A stretch of DNA of 64,000 bases from Polyangium spumosum (GTDB lineage: Bacteria; Myxococcota_A; Polyangia; Polyangiales; Polyangiaceae). Every line of letters begins with the position of its first letter. Within the stretch, counting starts at the first letter, position 1. Positions 24,025 through 32,187 of the stretch are shown piece after piece. The translations under genes were made by a program, and so were the position numbers. The notes under the pieces were generated by a model, which was not told the DNA's origin, ran no database searches, and saw only the letters and a list, made by a program, of their open reading frames with translations. Location of the stretch: contig NZ_WJIE01000003.1 of assembly GCF_009649845.1 (NCBI RefSeq), positions 682,001 through 746,000 on the forward strand. Direction: 5' to 3'.

Positions 24025-25686
24025 TCAGGTGGCTGTGGCGCTCTCGTCCTCGTCCGGGGCGAGGGACCGCTCGACCGCGGCGCGCGCCTCGGCGCTGTCC
24101 GCGCGGGGCAGCCGGATTCGAAACCGCGCGCCGCCGAGGGGCGACGACGTCGCCTCGATCGTCCCGCCATGGTCGACGACGATCTTCTTCACGATCGTGA
24201 GCCCGAGCCCCGTCCCGTCGCGCTTCGTGGTCACATAAGGATCAAAAAGAACGTCGCGCACCTCGGCCGAAATCCCCGGCCCGTCGTCGTCCACGTCGAC
24301 GACGTAGAACCCCCCGGTGGAGCGCGCCGTGACCACGACCCTGCCCCAGGTCCCCTCGCCTCTCCGCGCCCGTCCGCGCGCGTCCCGCAGGGCCTGCGCC
24401 GCATTCTGCACGACATTCGTGAGCACGCGATGGAGCATTTCCCGGTCGAGCACCGCGGGCATTTCTCCGTCGGGCACGTCGAAGCGCAAATCGACGCGCG
24501 AGAGGAGCGCCTCCTCGCCCTCCACCCGGCCGCCCTCCGTCCGGGCCGAGAGGTGGTCGCGTTGCTCGCGCAAGAACGCCCCGAGGTCCACGGGCGAGAG
24601 CTCCGCCCGCGGCAGCCGCGCGAAGCTCGAGAACTCGCCGACGAGGCGGCGCAGCGTGCCCACCTCCTCCTCGACGACCTCCAGCGTGGTCTGGACGATA
24701 CGCTTGTAATCGGCGTCGTCGCCGGCATAACGGCGGTGGCACTCCTGCACGGCGAGCTGGATCGGCGTGAGCGGATTCTTGATCTCGTGCGCGAGGTGCC
24801 GCGCCATCTTCTGCCACTCGCTCATCCGCCGCAGAAACTCGACCCGCGCGCGGGTCTGCTCGAGCTCCTCCAGCATTCGATTGAACGCCCGCCCGAGGTC
24901 GCCGACCTCGTCATCCCCCGTCACCTCGACCCGCACCGTCAAATCACCCGCCGCCACGGGCCGCGTCGCCGCCGCGAGCTCGGCGATCCGCCGCGTCACC
25001 GGCCGCGCGACCACGATCCCGGCGATCGCCGCGAGCACGATCAAGAGCCCGAACAAGAGGCCAAACGCCCGCGTGTACGTCCGGTCGACGTACTCCTCGC
25101 GGTGATGTCGTTCGAGCTGATGGTATGCCTGGACGAACTCCTGCGCGGACTCCATCTCGGCGAACCGCGCGTTTGGCGCGGCGAACGTCGCGACGAGGAA
25201 GGGCCCGTCCTCCTCGCCCGCCTCGCCGAGCGGCCTGCGCACGAGGAGCGTGCGCTCCAGGAGCGGATCGACGGGTTTGTCCCGCTCGTGTGTGCCGAGG
25301 ACCTTCCCCGTCGCGTCCTCGAGCTTCAGCGAGACGAGCGAAGGGTGCGCGACGAACTCCCGCGCGAGCTCTTCGGAGACTCGCCCCTCGCCCTCCTCCT
25401 TCGCCACGCGGACGAGCGCCGGCCGCATCGCAATGGCGTCGGCCTCGTACCGCATGCCTTGCTTGATGGTCTTCGCGAGGTCCGCGTACACCCCGAGCGC
25501 CCGGTCGAGGTGCGCGCCGAACTCGGGCTGAAACGCGGTCGCGCTGACGCGCGCCACCATCTCCCGGGCCAGGAGCAGCGCGGCGACGAGCGGGATGACG
25601 GCGGTCACGAGCACCGCGAGGACGACGCGGCGCTCGATCTTCCGTCGTTTGATGAGGGAGGCGGGGCGAGGCAGAGGGGCGGACAC
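24025..25686 (-). CDS. NtrY-like sensor histidine kinase
   Basis: 553 aa from GTG. A membrane helix (VVLAVLVTAVIPLVAALLLA, about 21-40), a sensor region of about 170 residues outside the membrane, a second helix (FGLLFGLLIVLAAIAGIVVA) and HAMP come first. The H-box MARHLAHEIKNPLTPIQLAV, N-box LTNVVQNAAQAL, DVDDDGPGIS and GTGLGLTIVKKIV follow. The HEIKNPLTPIQ box is typical of NtrY/NtrB-like kinases that pair with sigma-54 activators. No response regulator is adjacent. It begins 22 bp after the adenosine deaminase stop, so the two are probably one transcript. Confidence 0.93.
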   Translation of the reverse strand: MSAPLPRPASLIKRRKIERRVVLAVLVTAVIPLVAALLLAREMVARVSATAFQPEFGAHLDRALGVYADLAKTIKQGMRYEADAIAMRPALVRVAKEEGEGRVSEELAREFVAHPSLVSLKLEDATGKVLGTHERDKPVDPLLERTLLVRRPLGEAGEEDGPFLVATFAAPNARFAEMESAQEFVQAYHQLERHHREEYVDRTYTRAFGLLFGLLIVLAAIAGIVVARPVTRRIAELAAATRPVAAGDLTVRVEVTGDDEVGDLGRAFNRMLEELEQTRARVEFLRRMSEWQKMARHLAHEIKNPLTPIQLAVQECHRRYAGDDADYKRIVQTTLEVVEEEVGTLRRLVGEFSSFARLPRAELSPVDLGAFLREQRDHLSARTEGGRVEGEEALLSRVDLRFDVPDGEMPAVLDREMLHRVLTNVVQNAAQALRDARGRARRGEGTWGRVVVTARSTGGFYVVDVDDDGPGISAEVRDVLFDPYVTTKRDGTGLGLTIVKKIVVDHGGTIEATSSPLGGARFRIRLPRADSAEARAAVERSLAPDEDESATAT

Positions 25687-25708
25687 GCCCCTACTCTAGG
25701 CGAGCGGG

Positions 25709-26941
25709 CTAGTTCGCGCTGTCTTCGATGGCGCGCTCGACGGCGGCGTGCACCGGAGAGACCTCGGTCGCGGGCTTCTGCACGTCGAAGCTCACCGGCG
25801 GCAGCACGCCCCGCGGCAGCCAGGTCTCCTGCTCGCTGCGCGAAGACTCGGGCTTGCGCGCCGGCAGGATGCGGCCGTCGGGCTGGAAGCGCTCGAGCTC
25901 CTCGGTCACGCGCCGGAGGTACGACTGCTTGATGTGGAACGGCATGAACGCGCTCTTGAACCCCGAGACGATGATCGTCTTGATGTCCTTGAGCGACATG
26001 CCCATCTTCGTGTGGCAGAGCCAGAGCTCGTTCGAGACCGTCGTGTCCGTGACGAGCCGGTTGTCCGTGTTCACCGTGACCCGCAGGCCGAGGTTGTAAT
26101 AGAGCTTCAGCGGGTGCGACGCGAGGTCACGCACCGCGCCGGTCTGCACGTTCGACGACGGGCAAGCCTCGAGCGGGATGCGGTGGTCGTTCACGTAATG
26201 CAGGAGGTCGCCGTTTTCGCGCAGGCGGCAGCCGTGGCCGATGCGATGCGCGCCGCAGACGTGGATCGCCTGCGCGATCGACTCGGGCCCGTACGCCTCG
26301 CCCGCGTGGATCGTGCAGTTGATGTTGTTGTCGCGGACGAGCTGGAAGGCGGCCTTGTGGTGCTTCGCGGGGTTGTCGTACTCGGCGCCGGCGAGGTCGA
26401 AGCCGACGACGCCGCGGTTCTTGTAGGCCACCGCGAGCTCGGCCATCTCGAGCGAGGAGTGCGGCGAGATGTTGCGGATGCCGCACACGATGACCGCGCT
26501 CTCGATCCCGAGGTTGTCGTGCGCCGCGCGCAGGCCCGCGAGCACCGCCTCGACGACGCTCGTGAGCTTGAGCCCGAGCCGCGTGTGCAGCATCGGCGCG
26601 TAACGCACCTCCATGTAGCGGACGTTCTCGCGCGCCGCGTCCTCGGCGAGCTCGTAGGCGCAGCGGAAGAGCGCGTCCTCCGTCTGCAAGACGCGCAGCG
26701 TGACGTCGAACGCCTTGAGGTACTCGACGAGCGAGCCCGTGTTTTGCCCGAGCCGCATCGCGCGCCGGAGCTCGGCAGGCTCGTACGACGGCATCTCCAC
26801 GCCGTGTTTTTTCGCCAGGTCGATGATGGTCTCGAGCCGCAGCGAGCCGTCGAGATGGACGTGGAGGTCCGTCTTCGGGATCTGCTGGAAGAACTCGAGC
26901 GGCAGCGTACTCACGCTGCCCGTCGCTGTTTCGGTCTCCAT
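25709..26941 (-). CDS. add: Adenosine deaminase
   Basis: 410 aa, longer than the common ~340 because of a ~60-residue C-terminal tail. It deaminates adenosine (and deoxyadenosine) to inosine. Zinc and catalytic motifs: TDLHVHLDGSL, the HAGEAYGPESI glutamate/histidine motif, HRIGHGCRL and the VNTDNRLVTDT aspartate. Upstream of and probably co-transcribed with the histidine kinase. The C-terminal extension (after DGRILPARKPE) has no recognised domain. Confidence 0.93.
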   Translation of the reverse strand: METETATGSVSTLPLEFFQQIPKTDLHVHLDGSLRLETIIDLAKKHGVEMPSYEPAELRRAMRLGQNTGSLVEYLKAFDVTLRVLQTEDALFRCAYELAEDAARENVRYMEVRYAPMLHTRLGLKLTSVVEAVLAGLRAAHDNLGIESAVIVCGIRNISPHSSLEMAELAVAYKNRGVVGFDLAGAEYDNPAKHHKAAFQLVRDNNINCTIHAGEAYGPESIAQAIHVCGAHRIGHGCRLRENGDLLHYVNDHRIPLEACPSSNVQTGAVRDLASHPLKLYYNLGLRVTVNTDNRLVTDTTVSNELWLCHTKMGMSLKDIKTIIVSGFKSAFMPFHIKQSYLRRVTEELERFQPDGRILPARKPESSRSEQETWLPRGVLPPVSFDVQKPATEVSPVHAAVERAIEDSAN

Positions 26942-27000
26942 GGTGAAGTCTTACACGGACGGCGCCTCGAGGGGAGGCCGATCCGCCCGACCAGCAAGGG

Positions 27001-28164
27001 TCAAACGGAGGGCGAGCGCTCCTTCGACGGAGCTCCGCCGTCCCGGTCACCCACCGGGGTCATGAGCGTCACGAGCACCGCGAGCAAGAAGGCGACGCCG
27101 AGGACGACGAACATGGCCCCGAGAGGCAGCGCGACGCGCTCGCCCCCGAGCTCCTGCGCGAGGGCCATCTCGACGCGCTCGGGGTTGTACCCGAGCACGA
27201 CGCGCCTTCCTACGAACGTGAACGGAAGCCCGCGCCCGCCGAGATCCGCGAAGAGTTGTTTGTCGCGCTCGAGCTCGGCCCGGGTCTGGGGCGCCTTCAT
27301 GCACGTCGCGACGGCCTCGGCGGAGACACCCGCCTTCGCGACGAGCGCGGGGACGGCTTCGTGCGTGAGCTGCTCTGGCTCCGCCGCGTAGAGCTGATCG
27401 GCGACGGCCTCGCGTTTGTCCACCGGCACGCAGAGATACGCGAGCGCCGCGGGCTCGGCGCCCGGGTGGCCCGAGAGCGGCATCATCTTGCGCACGAGCG
27501 AGACGTGATCGCCGTGGCGCGCCGCGATGTCGTGCAGCGCCGGGTGCATGCGGCGACAGAAGGGGCACTCGAAGTCGGTGAAGCCGACGATCGCGACCTT
27601 GCCCGGCGTTTGCAGGGCCTGAATGGCCTCGGGCGCCGGCGGCACGACCGGATACTTCCCCCAGACGAACGGGACGAGCACCGCGAACATCGCCGCGCCG
27701 ACCCAGGCGAGCACCACGGGCCTGCGCTGCGGCAAGAGGACGCGGCTCTCGTCCTTCCATGCGCGCAGCGCGACCCAGACCGAGGCGAACGCCGCGACGA
27801 TCGCGGAGATGTCGACCGCGACGCACCACGGACAGAACGCGCCGATCTCGTTTTTCTGGAGCCAGAGGAGGAACGCGGCGAAGAGGCCACCAGGGACGGC
27901 GAGGGCCGCGACGACCGCATGCCGGAGCTTGTGACGGGCGACGAGCGTCATCCCGAAGAGCGTCGCGTAGGCCGCGAGGCCGAGGGTCGGCAGCGGGACG
28001 CCGAACGGCCGCGACCACGGCGACATACGCACGGCGAAGCAGCCCGACGTCACGCCGCAGAACGCGGGATCACCTGCGTTCTGGTACTCGACGACGAGCG
28101 CGGAGGACGCGGCGATCGCGACGAGCAGCGCCAAACGAAGCAGGAGGACGGGGAGCGTGCGCAT
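27001..28164 (-). CDS. VKOR-DsbA fusion: vitamin K epoxide reductase-like domain plus thioredoxin domain
   Basis: 387 aa. The N-terminal half is a VKOR helix bundle with loop cysteines C36/C42 and the quinone-site motif FCPWC (C111, C114). A linker helix follows, then a DsbA-like domain with CPFC (C200-C203) and a cis-Pro segment GRGLPFTFVG. A further membrane helix (PLGAMFVVLGVAFLLAVLV) lies near the C-terminus. It probably introduces disulfides into exported proteins and passes electrons to quinone, replacing DsbB+DsbA. Divergent from rnr. Confidence 0.92.
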   Translation of the reverse strand: MRTLPVLLLRLALLVAIAASSALVVEYQNAGDPAFCGVTSGCFAVRMSPWSRPFGVPLPTLGLAAYATLFGMTLVARHKLRHAVVAALAVPGGLFAAFLLWLQKNEIGAFCPWCVAVDISAIVAAFASVWVALRAWKDESRVLLPQRRPVVLAWVGAAMFAVLVPFVWGKYPVVPPAPEAIQALQTPGKVAIVGFTDFECPFCRRMHPALHDIAARHGDHVSLVRKMMPLSGHPGAEPAALAYLCVPVDKREAVADQLYAAEPEQLTHEAVPALVAKAGVSAEAVATCMKAPQTRAELERDKQLFADLGGRGLPFTFVGRRVVLGYNPERVEMALAQELGGERVALPLGAMFVVLGVAFLLAVLVTLMTPVGDRDGGAPSKERSPSV

Positions 28165-28286
28165 CGGCTCATGTTTCGCACAAGCGCCGTCCTTTCGCAG
28201 CCGGCTTTGGTTCGGGACATGCTAGGAAACCGCCCATCGCGTGCGAAAAAGCGCGACTAGGAGGGCGCCTCCAGGCTCCACGACCC

Positions 28287-30644
28287 ATGACGTCGATCGG
28301 CCGCGTAACCATCGCCGAAGTGCTCGCCGAGCACACCCGCCCCCTGCACATCCACGAGATCGCCAGCCGGCTCGGGCTGACGGAGGGAGCGTACGAGCCG
28401 CTCCGTCGCGTGCTCGACGACCTCTGCTGGGACGGGAGCGTCGTCGCCTTGCCAGGGCAACGCTTCCGCCTCGCCCGCGCCCGGGAAGAGCGGGAGCGAC
28501 GCGGCAGAGAGCACGAGGGCAACCTGAACGTGAACCCACGCGGCTTCGGGTTCGTCGCGGTGCTCGACCTGCCCGACGACGTCTACGTGCCCGCCGAGGC
28601 GATGGCCGGCGCGCTGCACGGCGACACCGTGGCGATCCGCGTGGTCACGACGTCACGCAGGGGCATCGAGGGCGAGGTGGTGCGCGTCGTGAAGCGCAAG
28701 ACGAAGCGCGTCGCGGGCGTCTTGCGCAAGCGCGGGCGGAGCGCGTGGATCGAGCCCGACGACTCGCGGCTGCGCGGGCCGATCGTGCTGAAGAGCGAGC
28801 CTCGCATGAACCTGGAGGACGGCATGGCCGCCGTCGCCACGATCACGCGTTTCCCGGAGATGCCCGACGAGAACCCCGAGGGCGTGCTCGAGGCGGTGCT
28901 CGGCGTGCCCGGTGATCCGAACGTGGAGGTCGCCAAGGTGCTCGTGCGCGAGGCGATCGAGGAGGAGCACCCGCCCGAGGCGATCGCCGAGGCCGAGGCG
29001 TTCGGAGGCGACGTGCCCCGCGAGGCGCTCGTCGGTCGCGAGGACCTGACGCACCTGCCGCTGCCGACGATCGACCCGGAAGACGCACGTGATCACGACG
29101 ACGCGGTCTGGGCCGTGCGGAACGAGGACGGCTCGTACCGCGTGTGGATCGCGATCGCGGACGTGTCGCATTACGTGCGGCCCGGGACGGCGCTCGACGA
29201 GGCCGCGATGTCACGCGGCAACTCGATCTACCTGCCCGACAGGGCGATCCCGATGCTGCCGCGCGCGCTCTCCGCGAACCTGTGTTCGCTCGTGCCGAAC
29301 GCGACGCGCCTCTGCATGTGCGTGGAGATCGACCTCGACGCGACGGCGACCGTGACGGGGGCGCGTATCTTCGAGGGCTTCATGCGCTCGCGCGCGGCCC
29401 TCACGTACCCGGGCGTGGCGCACGCGCTCGGGCTCGCCAAGCACGCGGTGCCGGACCCGGACGCGGAGGCGATGCGCGAGGACCTCGAGGTGCTGTGGGA
29501 GCTCTCGCGGCAGCTCCGCGCGCGGCGCATGCGTCGCGGCGCGCTCGACTTCGACCTGCCCGAGGCGAAGGTGGTGCTCGACCTGGAGACGGGCGCGCCC
29601 ATCGACGTGGAGAAACGCGCCCACGATCCCGGCGTGAAGAAGGCCTACGAGCTCATCGAGGAGCTCATGCTCCTGGCGAACGAGACCGTGGCGCGCGAGC
29701 TCGTCACGCGGAACGCGCCGGCCATCTTCCGCGTGCACGCGCCGCCGAACCCCGAGCGCCTCGAGCGCTTCATCACGATGTGCGAGACGCTCGACGTGGG
29801 CTTCGAGCTCGAAGACGCCTCGGATCCGAAGAAGCTCTCGACGTTCCTGAAGGGCATCACGAACCACCCGCACAAGCAGGTGCTGCACTCGTTGCTGCTC
29901 CGCGCGATGAAGCAGGCGGTGTACGACGTGAACAACGGGGGCCACTTCGGCCTCGCGTCGACCGCGTACCTGCACTTCACCTCGCCCATCCGGCGCTACC
30001 CGGATCTCGTCGTGCACCGCGCGGTGCGGGCGCTCTTGCAGAACGAGCGCATCGACACGAGCCCCGAAGCCGAGGAGAAGCTGAAGAGCGCCGCGATGAC
30101 CGCGTCCGACTGCGAGCGCCGCGGGATGGACATCGAGCGCGAGGTCGTCGACCTGTACCGCGCGCTCTACATGCGCTCGCACATCGGCGAGGTCTTCGAA
30201 GGCACGGTGACGGCCGTCGTGGGGACGGGCCTCTTCGTGGCGATCAACAACCCCTTCGTGGACGTGCTCGTGCGCCTCGACGCCCTCGGCCCCGACGGCT
30301 ACGAGGTCGACGAGAGCAGCCTCGCCGTGACGGGCGTGCGGAGCGGCGAGCAGATCAAGCTCGGCGACACGATGCTCGTGCAGATCGAGGACGTCGCCGT
30401 GCTGCGCCGCTCGATCTACGGACGGCGCGTGATCGAGGTGGACGAAGAAGGCGTGACCGAGCAGAGGACACGCAAGGTCCGCCGGCGGGCGTCGACGAAC
30501 GCCCCCGACAAACCGAGCCGCGGGAAGACGGCGAAGGTGTCGACGAAGGGTCGCGCCACGCGCGATCGCACGAACGGCGCGAAGACGAAGAAGACGAAGT
30601 CCTCGGCCTCGAAGACCAAGAAGACCAAGAAGACCCGGCGCTAG
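28287..30644 (+). CDS. rnr: Ribonuclease R
   Basis: 785 aa from the ATG at MTSIGRVTIAEVLAEHTRPL; the longer upstream frame is shadow. It is a processive 3'-5' exoribonuclease for structured RNA. Order: N-terminal winged-HTH, cold-shock domains (NLNVNPRGFGFVAVLDLPDD), the RNB catalytic domain (PLPTIDPEDARDHDDAVW with the metal-binding aspartates, and HFTSPIRRYPDLVVHRAV), an S1 domain near 30190-30420 and a Lys-rich tail. The stop codon overlaps that of the convergent dioxygenase gene (CTAG). Confidence 0.96.
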   Translation: MTSIGRVTIAEVLAEHTRPLHIHEIASRLGLTEGAYEPLRRVLDDLCWDGSVVALPGQRFRLARAREERERRGREHEGNLNVNPRGFGFVAVLDLPDDVYVPAEAMAGALHGDTVAIRVVTTSRRGIEGEVVRVVKRKTKRVAGVLRKRGRSAWIEPDDSRLRGPIVLKSEPRMNLEDGMAAVATITRFPEMPDENPEGVLEAVLGVPGDPNVEVAKVLVREAIEEEHPPEAIAEAEAFGGDVPREALVGREDLTHLPLPTIDPEDARDHDDAVWAVRNEDGSYRVWIAIADVSHYVRPGTALDEAAMSRGNSIYLPDRAIPMLPRALSANLCSLVPNATRLCMCVEIDLDATATVTGARIFEGFMRSRAALTYPGVAHALGLAKHAVPDPDAEAMREDLEVLWELSRQLRARRMRRGALDFDLPEAKVVLDLETGAPIDVEKRAHDPGVKKAYELIEELMLLANETVARELVTRNAPAIFRVHAPPNPERLERFITMCETLDVGFELEDASDPKKLSTFLKGITNHPHKQVLHSLLLRAMKQAVYDVNNGGHFGLASTAYLHFTSPIRRYPDLVVHRAVRALLQNERIDTSPEAEEKLKSAAMTASDCERRGMDIEREVVDLYRALYMRSHIGEVFEGTVTAVVGTGLFVAINNPFVDVLVRLDALGPDGYEVDESSLAVTGVRSGEQIKLGDTMLVQIEDVAVLRRSIYGRRVIEVDEEGVTEQRTRKVRRRASTNAPDKPSRGKTAKVSTKGRATRDRTNGAKTKKTKSSASKTKKTKKTRR

Positions 30645-31102
30645 CCGGCGCGGGTCTCCTCGCTCGACGCTCGATACAGCGGCGTGAGGCTCCCGCGCTC
30701 GGCGTAGGGCTGCAGGTAGCGGAGCAGCACGTTCGCGCTCGGCAAGAAGCGGTGATAACGCTTCTCCGGGATCAAGAGCGCGTCGCCCGGACCCACCCAG
30801 ATGCGCACCCAGCGCTCGTCGGTCGCGCGCACGTCGTAGACGCCCTCGCCTTCGAGGAAGAGCCGCACCTCGGCGGTGAGGTGCAAATGCTCGTCGATCT
30901 CACGGGCGATGGTCGCCTCGTCGCGCGGGTTCGCCACGCTGAGCCGGACCTCGTCCTGCTTGGTGAAACCAAGCTCGGCTCGGATGCGCTCGACGAGCGG
31001 CTGCATCGATCGTGGATCGAAGGCCTCGGCGATGATCCCCTCGGCCCGCAGCTCGTCGGGGCTGCAAACGCGCTCGCTCGGGCTCATCCACACCGCTCGC
31101 AT
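30641..31102 (-). CDS. Acireductone dioxygenase-like cupin
   Basis: 153 aa with a GGGAGG ribosome-binding site. ARD motifs: H72, H74 and E78 in EHLHLTAEVR, and H117 in IPEKRYHRF, the expected metal ligands. In methionine salvage, ARD splits acireductone to the methionine keto-acid precursor (Fe form) or to methylthiopropionate plus CO (Ni form). No other salvage gene is nearby, so the pathway role is by family. Shares its last bases with the rnr stop. Confidence 0.85.
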   Translation of the reverse strand: MRAVWMSPSERVCSPDELRAEGIIAEAFDPRSMQPLVERIRAELGFTKQDEVRLSVANPRDEATIAREIDEHLHLTAEVRLFLEGEGVYDVRATDERWVRIWVGPGDALLIPEKRYHRFLPSANVLLRYLQPYAERGSLTPLYRASSEETRAG

Positions 31103-31164
31103 CGAGACCTCCCTCGGATCCTGCGCGCATGATCCCGCCCGCACGAGGACGCGCTGTCAAGCGC

Positions 31165-32133
31165 CTAGCGCCGGATCAACCAGAAGAACCCGACGACGCT
31201 CAGCACGAGCACGCAAGCCGCAAAGATGAGCACCACGCCGTCGGTGAGGCTCCAGCCAGAGTCGGGCGCCGGCGTGATCGCGCGTTGCGGTCGAAGCGGG
31301 CGCGATGCGTCGTCCTCCACGGGCGTCGGCTCGGGCGCCGCAGAAGCCGAAGGCGTCTCGTCGTCCGGGAGGGGCGGCGGCGGCGCGTCCTCGGGGCGCA
31401 TCGGCTCGTCGGCGCACCGCGACAGCTCCGCGAGCGCCTCGGCCGCCGGATACTCGAACACCACGACGTCGCGCCCGATCGTGAGGGTTTGTCCGGTCCG
31501 CCACGTCGTGTCCGTCGCGCCGATCGGCGCGCCTTCGAGCTGCGCGACCTTCGAGCCGAGGTCCCGCACGAGGAGGTTTTCCCCTTTGAGGCCCACCTCC
31601 ACGTGCCGGAACGCGGCCTCCGGATCGTCGAGCGGCAAGTCCACCTCGCGGGCGCGGCCGAGCACGTAACGCCTGCCAGGATCGGTGAGCGCGAGCGTCT
31701 TGCCCGCGTCGGGGCCTTCGAGGACGACGAGCTTCGGGCCGGCGTCCTCGCCCTGCGCCGCGAGCCCACGCGAGACGAGCTCGAGCGCGAGCGCCTTCGT
31801 CGCCGCGGGCGTCGCGCGCGCGGTCGCGAGCGGGTCGATCTTCACCTCGAGCCACACGCGCCCGAGGCGGAAGAGCTCTCCGGAGCGCAAGACGCGCGGC
31901 GATTGCGGGGGCAAGAGGACGGAGCCGAGCGCCGTGCCGTTGGTGCTGCCCTCGTCGACGATGACGTACTCGTGGCCGCGCTGCCGGATCGACGCGTGGC
32001 GGAGGCTGACGCTGGGGTCGGGGAGGCGGAGATCGGAGCCCTCGCCGCGGCCGATGAACACGCGCGGCATGTCGAACGTGAGCGAGAGCTCGTCGTCCTG
32101 GGCCGAAGGCCGCACCGTGATCGTGACTGCCAT
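31165..32133 (-). CDS. Tail-anchored protein with two FHA domains
   Basis: 322 aa. The first FHA (about 24-95) has FIGRGEGSDLRLPDPSVSLR-type core with VDEGSTNGT. A second, more divergent FHA (about 140-235) reads YVLGRAREVDLPLDDPEAAF then HVEVGLKGENLLVRDLGSK. An acidic/Pro-rich linker leads to a C-terminal membrane helix (VVLIFAACVLVLSVVGFFWL). FHA domains bind phosphothreonine, so it may read out one of the Ser/Thr kinases. The second domain lacks the usual S/N pair and may be degenerate. Confidence 0.85.
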   Translation of the reverse strand: MAVTITVRPSAQDDELSLTFDMPRVFIGRGEGSDLRLPDPSVSLRHASIRQRGHEYVIVDEGSTNGTALGSVLLPPQSPRVLRSGELFRLGRVWLEVKIDPLATARATPAATKALALELVSRGLAAQGEDAGPKLVVLEGPDAGKTLALTDPGRRYVLGRAREVDLPLDDPEAAFRHVEVGLKGENLLVRDLGSKVAQLEGAPIGATDTTWRTGQTLTIGRDVVVFEYPAAEALAELSRCADEPMRPEDAPPPPLPDDETPSASAAPEPTPVEDDASRPLRPQRAITPAPDSGWSLTDGVVLIFAACVLVLSVVGFFWLIRR

Positions 32134-32187
32134 GAAACCTCGGGCGAGCGCGCGGCGGGACGTGGTGCCGCGCGTGCCTTTCTAGCT

